Positions 16,696 through 25,277 of a stretch of DNA of 64,000 nt are shown piece by piece. Position 1 is the stretch's first letter, and every line of letters starts with the position of its first letter. The DNA is taken from positions 1,065,001-1,129,000 of the forward strand of contig NZ_CP102384.1 of assembly GCF_024628865.1 (NCBI RefSeq), written 5' to 3'. A program made the position numbers and the translations under genes. The DNA comes from Sphingopyxis sp. DBS4 (GTDB taxonomy: Bacteria > Pseudomonadota > Alphaproteobacteria > Sphingomonadales > Sphingomonadaceae). A model generated the notes under the pieces. It was not told the DNA's origin and searched no databases. It saw only the letters and a program-made list of their open reading frames with translations.

Positions 16696-17114
16696 TCCTG
16701 CTGACCCCCGAACTGCGCTTCGCGCTGCGCGCGAACGACTTGGCCCGCTGCGCCGCCGCGCGCGATGGCGCGCCAGAACCCGATCCCGTTCCGCTGGTCA
16801 AATTCTTCAATCCCTTGGGCGCGGCAACATGGCTCGCGACCGAGCTTTACGATGATGACGACACGCTGTTCGGCCTTGCCGACTTGGGGTTCGGCTTTCC
16901 CGAACTCGGCACATTCAGCCTGTCCGAAATGGCGAGCGTCCGCTTGCCCTTCGGCCTGTTCATCGAGCGCGACGAGCATTTCGAACCGTTCGCCCCGCTC
17001 TCGACATGGGCCGAGACCGCGCGGCGGGCGGGCGCGATCATCTTCGCTGAAACCGAACTTCGCCGCGCGGCCGACAGCCGCAACGGCAAGGAGCTTCCGC
17101 CCCGAGGCGGGTGA
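16692..17114 (+). CDS. DUF2958 domain protein
   Basis: A 140-residue protein matching the DUF2958 pattern: LLTPELRFALRAN, VPLVKFFNPLGAATWLATEL, LFGLADLGFGFPELGTFSLSEM and LPFGLFIERDEHFEP. The function is unknown; the family is typical of conjugative elements and sits next to ArdC-like and ParB-like genes. It overlaps the ardC stop by four bases. The tail after residue 125 is basic and probably flexible. Confidence 0.85.
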   Translation: MILLTPELRFALRANDLARCAAARDGAPEPDPVPLVKFFNPLGAATWLATELYDDDDTLFGLADLGFGFPELGTFSLSEMASVRLPFGLFIERDEHFEPFAPLSTWAETARRAGAIIFAETELRRAADSRNGKELPPRGG

Positions 17115-17199
17115 CGCGCGGCGCGTTTCGCCGCATCGAGTGCCGGTCCCGCCCATCCAGCAAGACAAACGGGACCGGCGCTCCAGAAGGAGCAGACCA

Positions 17200-19008
17200 A
17201 TGAAACTCGACTTTATCGACCTTGGCAAGCTGTCCGTCAGCAAGGCCAATATGCGCTACGCGAAGAAGGCGCCGGACGTGTCCGACATCCTTCCGACCGT
17301 CCGCGCGCGCGGCGTTCTCGTGCCGCTGATCGTGCGACCGAATTGCGGTCCCGATGCGTTCGAGATCGTCGCGGGCGCGCGGCGCTTCACCGCCGCGCAG
17401 ATCGTCGCGGGCGAAACCGGCAGCGCCGACCCCTTGCCGTGCGCCATTCTCGAGAACGGCGACGATGCCGCCGCCATCGAGGCGTCGCTGATCGAGAATA
17501 TCGCGCGGCTCGCGCCCGACGAGGTGACACGCTGGGAAACCTTCACCCGGCTGGTCAAGGAAGGCCGCGACGAAGCGGATATTTCCGCGACGTTCGGCAT
17601 CCCCGAGCTTGGCGTCAAACGCATCCTCGCGCTCGGCAATCTCTTGCCGCGCATCCGCGACCTCTACCGCAAGGAAGAGATCAACGCGGCGACCGTCCGG
17701 CACCTGACCTTGGCGAGCACGAGCCAGCAAAAGGCATGGCTGGCGCTGTTCAGCGACCCCGACGCCTATTGCCCGACCGGCCATCAGTTGAAGGACTGGC
17801 TGTTCGGCGGCGCGTCGATCAAGGTCGAACATGCCCTGTTCGACGTCGAGAGGCTCAAGCTCGCGATCATCGCCGACCTGTTCGGCGAGGATCGCTTTTT
17901 CGCCGACGCCGACGCCTTCTGGCGCGAGCAGGACGCGGCCATCGAGGATCGCCGCGAAGCCTATCTCGACGAGGGATGGAGCGATGTCGTGATCGTCCCG
18001 CGCGGCGAATACTTCCATCGCTACGAGTTTGTGAAGGCTCCCAAGCGCAAGGGGGCGCGCGTCTATATCGACGTGCGCGCGAGCGGCGAGGTGGACTTTT
18101 ACGAGGGCTATGTCACGTCGAAGGAGGCCAAGCGGCTCGAACGCGGCGAGCCGATCGACACCGCTCCCAAGGTGCCGCGCCCCGAGGTGACGAGCACGAT
18201 GCAGACCTATATCGACCTGCATCGCCACGCGGCCGTGCGCGCCGCGCTGACCCGTCACCCCAAGGTCGCGCTGCGCTTGATGGTGGCGCACGCCATCGTC
18301 GGTTCGCCGCTTTGGACCATCAAGCCCGAGCCGCAGACCGCGCGCAACGATTTGGTTGCCGAAAGCGTCGAAACCTGCCGCGCGGAAACCGACTTCGATA
18401 CGAAGCGCCGCGCCGTATTGGACCTTCTCGGCTTCTCGCCCGAGGAACCGACCGTGGCCGGCGGCAACGGCGACGACTTCGGACTTGTCGGCGTGTTCCT
18501 CCGCTTGCTCGACGTGCCCGACCGCGCCGTCATGGACGTGGTGGTGATCGTCATGGGCGAAACGCTCGCCAGCGGCAGCGCCGCCGTCGAGGCGGTGGGC
18601 GGCGAGATCGGCGTCGATATGGCCCGCTACTGGCAGGCCGACGACGCCTTTTTCGAGTGTGTCCGCGACAAGGAGGTGCTGACCCGCATCGTCGCCGAGG
18701 TGGCGGGCGAACCTGTCGCCGCCGCCAATGCGAAGGAACCGGGCAAGGTCTTGAAGCGCATCGTCCGCGACCATCTGGACGGCACGAACGGACGGCCCAA
18801 GGTCGAGGGTTGGGTGCCGAAATGGATGGCGTTCCCGCCCGCTGCCTATACGGCGCGCGGCGGCGTCGGCACCGTCGCGGCTCATGCCAAGGTGCTCGCG
18901 GCGCGCCCCGACCGCGAGCCGGAACCGACCGGCCCCGGCGCGGTGATTGCGCTTCCGGCCCCTGCCAAGGCCGAGCCGCAGGAACAGCCCGAGCGCGAAG
19001 CCGCATGA
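17200..19008 (+). CDS. ParB/RepB/Spo0J family protein (ParB-like N-terminal domain, long variant)
   Basis: A 602-residue protein with a ParB N-terminal domain in residues 5-110 (LSVSKANMRYAKKAPDVSDILPTVRARGVLVPLIVRP, AGARRFTAAQ, ASLIENIARLAPDEVTRWETF) and a KorB-like helix-turn-helix stretch (ISATFGIPELGVKRILALGNLLPRI). The long C-terminal half is much larger than in chromosomal ParB and has no domain I recognise. It begins with a strong AGAAGGAG site. In mobile elements such genes are thought to act in stabilisation or gene control rather than classical segregation; no parA lies beside it. Confidence 0.87.
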   Translation: MKLDFIDLGKLSVSKANMRYAKKAPDVSDILPTVRARGVLVPLIVRPNCGPDAFEIVAGARRFTAAQIVAGETGSADPLPCAILENGDDAAAIEASLIENIARLAPDEVTRWETFTRLVKEGRDEADISATFGIPELGVKRILALGNLLPRIRDLYRKEEINAATVRHLTLASTSQQKAWLALFSDPDAYCPTGHQLKDWLFGGASIKVEHALFDVERLKLAIIADLFGEDRFFADADAFWREQDAAIEDRREAYLDEGWSDVVIVPRGEYFHRYEFVKAPKRKGARVYIDVRASGEVDFYEGYVTSKEAKRLERGEPIDTAPKVPRPEVTSTMQTYIDLHRHAAVRAALTRHPKVALRLMVAHAIVGSPLWTIKPEPQTARNDLVAESVETCRAETDFDTKRRAVLDLLGFSPEEPTVAGGNGDDFGLVGVFLRLLDVPDRAVMDVVVIVMGETLASGSAAVEAVGGEIGVDMARYWQADDAFFECVRDKEVLTRIVAEVAGEPVAAANAKEPGKVLKRIVRDHLDGTNGRPKVEGWVPKWMAFPPAAYTARGGVGTVAAHAKVLAARPDREPEPTGPGAVIALPAPAKAEPQEQPEREAA

Positions 19009-19014
19009 AACTGG

Positions 19015-19041
19015 ACGGGCGGCGGCGCACCCGCCGCCCGT
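19015..19041 (+). terminator. Strong hairpin after the ParB-like gene
   Basis: An 11-base-pair perfect stem, ACGGGCGGCGG against CCGCCGCCCGT, with a five-base loop lies six bases after the stop codon. There is no T-run, so it may stabilise the 3' end or slow read-through rather than terminate on its own. Confidence 0.45.
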
Positions 19042-19118
19042 TCCGCCCCCCATAAAATCGCCGCGCCGCTCGGCCGCAAGCGGCCCTCGCAGCGCGGATT
19101 TCAGACAGGAGACTTGTC

Positions 19119-19586
19119 ATGGCCGACCGTGTTTCGGCATCCATCACCATCGGCGGGACGCTCCCCGCCAGCCAGCTTCCCGCCTTCGCCGAGGCCATCG
19201 CGAACGAAGGGCTGTCCACCGAATGGGACGGCGAACCCTTCGCGCTCGGCGATCTGCCCGAGGGCGAGCCCTTGGCGCTCATGGCGCACGAGGTCGCCTG
19301 GGGGCGGTTCGAGGGACTCGAAGCCTTCTGCATCGCGCATGGGCTTTTCTTCGCGCGCTGGTCGGGCGCCTATGCCTGCCAGTGGGGTGCGGAACGCACC
19401 GTGTTCACCGGCAGCGGCGAACCGCAAAGCTACGCTGCCGACGAGGACGACTATATCCTCATGGGGCGCTGCACCGCCGAGCGATTGGGCAGCTATGCGG
19501 CGATCATCGCGCATTTCGATGCGGCCGACTTCGCGGTGCCCCCGCTTGTCATCACGCCCGAACGGGAGGAGGCGAGCAATGGCTGA
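19119..19586 (+). CDS. Hypothetical acidic protein of the element backbone
   Basis: A 155-residue acidic protein beginning MADRVSASITIGGTLPAS, with SD-like CAGGAGA upstream. I recognise no catalytic motif. Aromatic and acidic residues are evenly spread, as in small globular proteins. It overlaps the next gene by eight bases, and the two are probably co-translated accessory proteins of the ParB/ArdC group. Confidence 0.7.
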   Translation: MADRVSASITIGGTLPASQLPAFAEAIANEGLSTEWDGEPFALGDLPEGEPLALMAHEVAWGRFEGLEAFCIAHGLFFARWSGAYACQWGAERTVFTGSGEPQSYAADEDDYILMGRCTAERLGSYAAIIAHFDAADFAVPPLVITPEREEASNG

Positions 19587-20082
19587 CATCTGGATTCAGG
19601 GCAGCTTCGCCTTTCGCTGCACCGCCGCCGAGTGCGCGCTGATCGAGGAAGTCGCAAACGCTGGCTACGCGCTGGCGAATGACGACGCGCCCGATCCGCC
19701 GAGCGCGGCGCTGCTCGCAGCCTTTCCGCCGGACGATGCGAACGTGCCGTGGAGCGGGTTTCGCGAGGCGTTCAACGATCCCGAATTTCCCACCATCGGA
19801 GCCGATTTCATCGCGGAAACCTGCCCCGACGACCCAGCCGTGCGGATCGTGTGTTTCGCCAGCATGGACGATTTCGACGCCTATGCTATCGCCGTGGTCG
19901 TCCAGCGATGTTGCGCCGAAACGTTGTCCAAGGGGCCGATAGGCTTTGATTGGGCGATGACCTGTTCCAAGCCCCGCATCGGTGAATTCGGCAGCGGCTG
20001 GTGCGCGATTTTCGCAGACCGCATCGAGATCGAGGCGACCAACGAGCCGCTGGCGCGCGCGCTCGCGGGCGACGGCAACTAG
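19579..20082 (+). CDS. Hypothetical acidic protein, second of a coupled pair
   Basis: A 167-residue protein starting MADIWIQGSFAFRCTAAE, with repeated acidic/aromatic segments and several cysteines not arranged as a zinc site. The start overlaps the previous gene by eight bases. It shares a similar size and composition with its partner but no obvious sequence identity. Function unknown. Confidence 0.68.
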   Translation: MADIWIQGSFAFRCTAAECALIEEVANAGYALANDDAPDPPSAALLAAFPPDDANVPWSGFREAFNDPEFPTIGADFIAETCPDDPAVRIVCFASMDDFDAYAIAVVVQRCCAETLSKGPIGFDWAMTCSKPRIGEFGSGWCAIFADRIEIEATNEPLARALAGDGN

Positions 20083-20135
20083 CCCAAATCGCGCCGCACC
20101 GCGCGCTCGCGTGCCGAAAACCCCCGCCGCCTGAC

Positions 20136-20363
20136 CTACCGGGCGGTGCGGCGGATCACCGTCCGGGTGCTTCCGCATAGCGTGCATTCGTCCTTCTGCC
20201 GCTCGAATCCGCGCGTGCCGCCGAGCGCGCGGGTGACGACATTGGCCTGTGCGGTAACCCACAGGTTGAGCCGGTCAGTCACGCAGGCATCGCACACCGC
20301 CGCGCCGTCCAGCCGCACGATCAGCCGTTCGATCTGCCCCGCAATCGTCGTTCCTTCGTTCAT
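20136..20363 (-). CDS. Small zinc-ribbon-like protein
   Basis: A 75-residue protein on the opposite strand with two CxxC pairs (VCDACVTDRL near residue 24 and ECTLCGSTRTV near residue 60), the arrangement of a treble-clef or zinc-ribbon nucleic-acid binder. ATG 20363 is chosen; extension upstream would add a low-complexity Arg/Ser stretch. It is convergent with the two hypothetical genes. No family name can be given. Confidence 0.55.
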   Translation of the reverse strand: MNEGTTIAGQIERLIVRLDGAAVCDACVTDRLNLWVTAQANVVTRALGGTRGFERQKDECTLCGSTRTVIRRTAR

Positions 20364-20724
20364 CGCCGTGAGGCTATAGCCGCCGCTTCGTGGCCGCGAA
20401 AGCAATCATGGCTTCCCGGAAGGACGCCGGACTGGGCTTCCTGTCCGCGCGCGCATCTCGTCCTTTCGTGTCTCACCACCCCGTCGCCGGCTCCTTGGGC
20501 GCATGACCTGGGACGGCCGCGCGCCCCGCGAAACCATCGCGCGGAACTGATTTCCCCGCGCCGCTTTGGCGGCGCTCCTCGCGGCCGCTTCGCTCCAAAT
20601 CAGCCCCGCGCTTCCGGTCCTCCGCTTCGCTTCGGCCTGCGGTTCGCAGCGCGCTCAAGGGCCGTCCCTTCGGTCCGCCCATCGCCCGGCATCGGGTCGG
20701 GCGACTGTGTGAAGGAGACGAGAA
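20364..20724. other. GC-rich leader before the DUF736 gene
   Basis: No gene is seen in this 361-base stretch. It is rich in GC and in short inverted repeats, much like the leaders before ardC (15202-15717) and at 43250-43655, with shared words such as GGTCCGCCCAT. It ends in a good ribosome-binding site, GAAGGAGA, for the DUF736 gene. Confidence 0.45.
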
Positions 20725-21045
20725 ATGCCCGCAATCGGTCATGTCCAGCGCCAGAACGACGGTTCGTTCCGGGGCGCCTTGAAGACGCTTTCGGTCAATG
20801 CCGAGATCGCCATCATCCCCAATCGCGGTAAGACCGGGGACCAGCCCGACTACCGCGTGCTGTCGAACGGCGTCGAACTGGGCGGCGGCTGGATCCGCAC
20901 CGGCGAGGTGAGCCAGCGCGAATATGTCCGCCTCGCCATGTCAGCCCCCGAACTTGGCGGCCGCACCCTCTACGCCAATCTCGGCCGCGCCGCCGGGCAG
21001 GACGACGACGACGCGTTCGCTGTCATCTGGAACCCCGGCGACTGA
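20725..21045 (+). CDS. DUF736 family protein
   Basis: A 106-residue protein with the DUF736 pattern: IGHVQRQNDGSFRGALKTLSVNAEIAIIPN, PDYRVLSNGVELGGGWIRTGEVSQREYVRLAMSAPELGGRTLYANLG and FAVIWNP. This family is almost confined to alphaproteobacterial integrative elements and plasmids; its biochemical role is unknown. It has its own leader and terminator and so looks like a separately transcribed single gene. Confidence 0.92.
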   Translation: MPAIGHVQRQNDGSFRGALKTLSVNAEIAIIPNRGKTGDQPDYRVLSNGVELGGGWIRTGEVSQREYVRLAMSAPELGGRTLYANLGRAAGQDDDDAFAVIWNPGD

Positions 21046-21056
21046 GCCGGATCGCT

Positions 21057-21087
21057 CCCGCGCCGGTCACCCGGCGCGGGGCTTTCC
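21057..21087 (+). terminator. Terminator after DUF736
   Basis: CCCGCGCCGG (21057-21066) and CCGGCGCGGG (21071-21080) make a perfect 10-base-pair stem with the loop TCAC, followed by GCTTTCCTC. It lies 11 bases after the DUF736 stop. Confidence 0.7.
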
Positions 21088-21377
21088 TCATGCCTTGAGG
21101 GCTCGGCGTGGGCCTTTTCCTGCACCGGAACGCGCTTGCGGGCCTGCAGAGAGGAAGAAATCCGCTCAGCAAGCACCGAGTATCCGGCGGCGAACGGACC
21201 GCCTCAACCATCGACGGTTCCCCCAATTTTCACGCCACCTGCGTTCCGCTTCGCTCCACTCCGGCGACGAGAAAATCGGCTCCCCCGTCGCCCGCTTCGC
21301 GGCCGCTGCGCGGTGGTTGACCCGACCCGCTCCCCGCCGGGCGATGGCTCATCTTTCGCTTGTATCAGGAGGATGAG
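21088..21377. other. Untranslated leader before the 53-codon gene
   Basis: About 290 bases with no supported gene. The composition and inverted-repeat content resemble the other element leaders. It ends with CAGGAGGA, a near-perfect ribosome-binding site. Confidence 0.45.
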
Positions 21378-21539
21378 ATGTCGGTTGAACAACAGATCGA
21401 GGAGCTTCGCGCGGAGCTTTCATGGTGCGATGACGCGGCAGAACGGCGGCAGATCGAAGCCGAATTAAGGGCCGCTGAGAAGAGGCTGAAGCGGTGCAAT
21501 CGGGCGCTGCGTCAGGCCGAACAGGCAGGCTGGCAATAA
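21378..21539 (+). CDS. Small 53-residue coiled-coil-like protein
   Basis: A short gene with a strong CAGGAGGA site seven bases before its ATG. The product begins MSVEQQIEELRAELSWCDD and continues as a heptad-like charged helix rich in Glu, Arg, Ala and Leu, ending QAEQAGWQ. The pattern predicts one long amphipathic helix or coiled coil. It is conserved in position between DUF736 and the relaxase; the role is unknown, possibly a relaxosome accessory. Confidence 0.6.
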   Translation: MSVEQQIEELRAELSWCDDAAERRQIEAELRAAEKRLKRCNRALRQAEQAGWQ

Positions 21540-21659
21540 GGCGATGCGCTGTTGAAGGGGCAGGTTCGCGGGAGTGGTGCCGCATGGCGCCGCTCCCCTT
21601 TTCTAATCGGGAAGGCGGGAAGGCAAAGCGGGCGTCTGGGGCGGCAGGTGGCAGTCGGG

Positions 21660-21815
21660 CTTGACGGCAAGATAGAGGCAAAATCTCGCGATTTTGTAAG
21701 TGTTTGTCTGCACATCGTTTTTTGAAGGCTTTTGCGAGACTCGCCCTTTGAGTGCGAGACAGGGTTGCCAGGAATGGCGGTTTTCTGGGCTTTTCCGATC
21801 CCAATCGCGAGACTC
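21660..21815. other. Candidate origin of transfer (oriT)
   Basis: Directly upstream of the relaxase gene lies a perfect inverted repeat CAAAATC/GATTTTG (21679-21685 and 21690-21696, loop TCGC), followed by three copies of GCGAGAC (21734-21740, 21754-21760, 21807-21813), the first two exactly 20 bases apart. The stretch from 21540 to 21885 carries no gene. Hairpin plus short repeats beside a relaxase gene is the usual form of an oriT. The nick site cannot be named from sequence alone. Confidence 0.45.
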
Positions 21816-21885
21816 CTTGCGCTCTGGCGAGGACGCGCCATTCTTATCGGCGGGGAGCGTCATTCCGGTATGGAAGGACGCCGCT

Positions 21886-23850
21886 ATGCGCGATGATGAG
21901 TTCGAACCGCACCTGGGCCGGATGCGCTGCCGGGGCAAGGAGCAGCGCTACCTGAGCCGCGTCGTGAAAGCGGCAAAGCGCGCAGGGCTAAAAACCGGCA
22001 GGCGTGGCCGCTTCGACGGCAGCCGGATCGGACGTGGCGCGAGCGTTGCACGGGTGCTCAGATCGCGCGACCGATTGGGCGCGTTCCGGTCGCGCCGCGT
22101 GATCGTCAAGATACGGCCTGTTGGACTTGGCGGGAAAGGTATGGGCGGCGCGAAGGCGCACTTGCGTTATATCCAGCGCGATGGCGTGACCCGCGAGGGC
22201 GAGCCCGGCGCGCTCTATTCGGCCGACGAGGATGTCGCCGACGGCAAGGTGTTCCTCGAACGCTGCGACGGCGACCGCCGCCAGTTTCGATTCATCGTGT
22301 CGGCCGAGGACGCCGACCAATATCCGGACTTGAAGCCCTTTGTGCGCAGGCTGATGACGCAGATGGAGCAGGATCTCGGCACGAGGCTGGATTGGGTGGC
22401 AGTCGACCATTTCAATACCGGCCATCCGCACACGCATATCGTTGTGCGCGGCGTGAATGACCGGGGCGAAAATCTGCTGATCGCGCGCGAATATATTTCG
22501 CACGGGGCCAGGCAACGCGCGATCGAGATCGCCAACCTCGACCTCGGGCCGCGCACCGACCTTGAAATCGAGGAGCGGCTTCGCAGCGATACTGGCGTGG
22601 AGCGGCTGACCGCGATCGACCGACGGCTGATCCGCGACATGGATAGTATGCGCCTGGTCAGCGCGAGCGACAGCGACCCGTTTCACCAATCGGTTCGCGT
22701 CGGCCGCTTGCAGAAACTTGGGCGCATGGGACTCGCCTCGCATATCGGCAGCGACACCTGGCGGCTCGAGCCCGACCTCGCGAACACACTGCGCCGGATC
22801 GGGGAGCGTGGCGATATCATCCGTACCATGCAGCGCGAGCTGACCGCGCGGAAGCTCGACTGTGCCGCGGCCGATCGCGTCATCTATGATCCGACGGCGC
22901 AGGAAGCCGCGCCGATTATCGGCCGCGTTATCATGCGGGGATTGGCGGACGAGCATGAAGACCGCCATTATCTGCTAATCGACGGCATCGACGGGCGCAC
23001 GCACTATGCCGAGATCGGCGAGGGCGAGATGGTCGATCCGACCCCCGAAAACGCCATCGTCCGGATCGTGCCGCGTGAGGGCGGCGTTCGCCCGGTCGAT
23101 CGCACGATTGTCGAAGTCGCCGCCGCGAACGACGGACGCTACACGATCGACGCGCATTTGCAGCAGGACCCGAGCGCCAGTGAAGGCTTCGCCGAAACCC
23201 ATGTCCGCCGGCTGGAGGCGATGCGGAAGATCGCCCGCAATGTCGAACGCGATCCCGATGGAAGCTGGATCGTCACGCCCGATCATCTTGACAAGGTGGT
23301 TCGGTTCGAGGCGCGCCAACTCCACGACCGGCCCGTCGCCATCGAGGCGCTGTCGACCGTCCCGCTCGACAATCTGCCAGCGGCCGAGGCCGCGACCTGG
23401 CTCGATCGTGAGCTGGTTGCCGCCAGCCCAGCGCCGGTGCGCGATGCCGGGTTCGGCCGCGAGGTTCGTTCAGCGCAGGCGATGCGACGGCAATGGCTGA
23501 TCACCGAACAGCTTGCAGACGAACAGGATGGGCAGACGGTCTATCGGCGAGGGATGCTCGCCGCGCTCCAGCGGCGAGAATTGCTGCGTGTCGCCCGCCA
23601 GCTCTCCGACAAGTTAGGCGTTCCGTTCGCCGAGGCCAGAGAGGGGGAGGCTGTTCAAGGCAGGCTCGTGCGCGCAGTCGAGATGACGAGTGGTCGCCAT
23701 GCGCTCATCGAACGGTCGCGCGATTTCACGCTGGTGCCGTGGCGCTCTGTTCTCGATCGCCATGTCGGCAAATCGGTCTCGGGCATCATGCGCGACGGCG
23801 GGATCAACTGGACACTCGGGCGGCAGCGCAGCGGGCCGAGCGTCTCCTGA
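21886..23850 (+). CDS. Relaxase/mobilization protein with DUF3363 C-terminal region (VirD2-like)
   Basis: A 654-residue conjugative relaxase that would nick oriT and stay covalently attached to the transferred strand. The N-terminal nuclease part shows AHLRYIQRDGV (with a candidate catalytic Tyr95) and the metal-binding histidine cluster DHFNTGHPHTHIVVRG (His180, His182, His184). The C-terminal half (from about residue 330) corresponds to the DUF3363 region often fused to these relaxases. ATG 21886 precedes a basic N terminus; upstream in-frame codons run through the oriT-like sequence and are unlikely to be translated. Confidence 0.92.
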   Translation: MRDDEFEPHLGRMRCRGKEQRYLSRVVKAAKRAGLKTGRRGRFDGSRIGRGASVARVLRSRDRLGAFRSRRVIVKIRPVGLGGKGMGGAKAHLRYIQRDGVTREGEPGALYSADEDVADGKVFLERCDGDRRQFRFIVSAEDADQYPDLKPFVRRLMTQMEQDLGTRLDWVAVDHFNTGHPHTHIVVRGVNDRGENLLIAREYISHGARQRAIEIANLDLGPRTDLEIEERLRSDTGVERLTAIDRRLIRDMDSMRLVSASDSDPFHQSVRVGRLQKLGRMGLASHIGSDTWRLEPDLANTLRRIGERGDIIRTMQRELTARKLDCAAADRVIYDPTAQEAAPIIGRVIMRGLADEHEDRHYLLIDGIDGRTHYAEIGEGEMVDPTPENAIVRIVPREGGVRPVDRTIVEVAAANDGRYTIDAHLQQDPSASEGFAETHVRRLEAMRKIARNVERDPDGSWIVTPDHLDKVVRFEARQLHDRPVAIEALSTVPLDNLPAAEAATWLDRELVAASPAPVRDAGFGREVRSAQAMRRQWLITEQLADEQDGQTVYRRGMLAALQRRELLRVARQLSDKLGVPFAEAREGEAVQGRLVRAVEMTSGRHALIERSRDFTLVPWRSVLDRHVGKSVSGIMRDGGINWTLGRQRSGPSVS

Positions 23851-23873
23851 TCCGGAGGATTCGGGCTTCCTAT

Positions 23874-23908
23874 TTTCATGAAATTATGTTTTCATGGATT
23901 CATGAAAA
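23874..23908. promoter_or_regulatory. CATGAAA palindromes around the start of the small regulator gene
   Basis: TTTCATGAAA (23874-23883) is a perfect palindrome. TTTTCATG (23889-23896) and CATGAAAA (23901-23908) form a second perfect inverted repeat with loop GATT, and the ATG at 23902 lies inside it. This is the expected form of an autoregulatory operator for a ribbon-helix-helix protein. Confidence 0.55.
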
Positions 23909-24102
23909 ATATCGCAGCGCAAACCGATGTCGGCGACGAGCATCTTCAGGTGCAGATTCCTGCCGTTACGAAACGCGATCTCGGTCAACGGTCGCTCGAT
24001 TCCCGCGAGCCGATCCGGATGATCGTACTGCGGGCACTTGAAGCCTATGGCGTGAGCGTCCCCGCAGACGCGATATCGGATCGCCGGAAGGGCAGGCGAT
24101 GA
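23902..24102 (+). CDS. Small putative ribbon-helix-helix DNA-binding protein
   Basis: A 66-residue protein with a basic tail (ISDRRKGRR) and the pattern strand-helix-helix: HLQVQIPAVTKRDLGQRSLDSREPIRMIVLRALEAYGV. This suits a ribbon-helix-helix regulator, though the match is by pattern only. The ATG at 23902 lies in a palindromic operator-like region; ATG 23878 is in frame and would add eight residues. Neither has a clear ribosome-binding site. The stop overlaps the start of the MazG-like gene (ATGA), so the regulator is the first gene of that transcript. Confidence 0.6.
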   Translation: MKNIAAQTDVGDEHLQVQIPAVTKRDLGQRSLDSREPIRMIVLRALEAYGVSVPADAISDRRKGRR

Positions 24103-25277
24103 GCGAGGATTTCGAAGCTCTCACTGTTGCGGATTATGCGAAGCAGGCCGCGCGGACTGATCAACGCAGCGGTGGCCGCGCACTGGGCTTCTCGATGCTT
24201 GGCCTTTTCGGCGAAGTCGGCAGCTTGCTCAGTGAGGCCAAGAAAAAGCAGCGCGACGATGCCTCCTACCTGGGTTACGCTCACGCCGTCGCGGAAGAGC
24301 TTGGTGACGTCCTTTGGTATCTGGCGGCGATCGCACGGCGCAGCCGCATGGCGCTCAGCGACATCGCTGCCGCCGCGGCGACAAACGGCGGACAATGGCA
24401 GACGGGCGGCAACGAAACGCTCAGTTTCCATGCGCTGCAGCCGCAGCACATTCCGCTTGCCAAGGCACCGATGCCGCAGTTCGAGCATAGCCTGCTCGCG
24501 CTGGCAGGCGACGTTGGGCTGCTCATCAACGATTTCCAGGCGGGCGGTCTTGCGAAGGACCGCGAAGCACTCGCGGGCCGGCTGGTCGCGGTCATGCGCC
24601 GGTTGATCCAGGCGGCAAACGAATCCGGTGTTACCATCGAGGCTGCCGCCGTGAAGAATCTTCACAAGATCTTCGATCGCTGGCCGCGCGAGCGCATCTA
24701 TCCGGCGCCGACCGATGCGGCGCTCGACCCAGAAGAGCAATTGCCGCGGCGGATGGCGATCGACGTCTATGAACGCACCGTTCGCGGGCAGACATTCGTG
24801 TATCAACGCTCAAGCGGTGTGTATGTCGGCGACCGGCTCACCGACAACGCGCTCGAACCCGACGACTATCGCTTCCACGATGTCTTTCACTACGCTTATG
24901 TCGCGGTGCTTGGCTGGTCGCCAGTGCTGCGTGCGCTGCTCCGTCTCAAGCGCAAGAGCGATCCGAAACTCGACGACGCCGAAGACGGTGCTCGGGCGAT
25001 TCTCATCGAAGAGGGCATAACTTCCTGGATTTTCGGACAAGCGCAGCAACTCCGGTACTTTGAAAACGTGAAGCGCGGTGGCCTTCCGCTGGACATGCTG
25101 AAGCATGTCCGCCAGTTCGTCGCCGGCTACGAATCAGAACGCTGTCCGCTGTGGCTTTGGGAGGAAGCGATCCTCCAGGGCTATACGGCTTTCCGCTTCC
25201 TTCAGGAGCATCGGCGCGGCCGCGTCCTGATCGACTTCGCCAATCGCCGCCTGCGTATCAAGGAATTGCCGTCATGA
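24099..25277 (+). CDS. MazG-like nucleotide pyrophosphohydrolase with long C-terminal domain
   Basis: A 392-residue protein. Residues about 5-100 form an all-alpha NTP pyrophosphatase domain with the metal-binding signature GLFGEVGSLLSEAKKK ... HAVAEELGDVLWYLAAIAR, which hydrolyses (d)NTPs to monophosphates. A second helical part follows, then a conserved-looking C-terminal domain (from about residue 225) rich in aromatic residues: RFHDVFHYAYVAVLGWSPVLRALL, ARAILIEEGITSWIFGQA, CPLWLWEEAILQGYTAFRFL. This C-terminal extension resembles the MazG C-terminal domain type. The gene is coupled by ATGA overlaps both to the small regulator upstream and to the glycosylase-like gene downstream. Confidence 0.82.
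   Translation: MSEDFEALTVADYAKQAARTDQRSGGRALGFSMLGLFGEVGSLLSEAKKKQRDDASYLGYAHAVAEELGDVLWYLAAIARRSRMALSDIAAAAATNGGQWQTGGNETLSFHALQPQHIPLAKAPMPQFEHSLLALAGDVGLLINDFQAGGLAKDREALAGRLVAVMRRLIQAANESGVTIEAAAVKNLHKIFDRWPRERIYPAPTDAALDPEEQLPRRMAIDVYERTVRGQTFVYQRSSGVYVGDRLTDNALEPDDYRFHDVFHYAYVAVLGWSPVLRALLRLKRKSDPKLDDAEDGARAILIEEGITSWIFGQAQQLRYFENVKRGGLPLDMLKHVRQFVAGYESERCPLWLWEEAILQGYTAFRFLQEHRRGRVLIDFANRRLRIKELPS

Noticed and set aside
17038..19053. Long open frame of 671 codons on the minus strand opposite the ParB-like gene
   Set aside because: It is a mirror of the plus-strand codon bias in GC-rich DNA; the plus-strand frame has clear ParB motifs and a strong ribosome-binding site.
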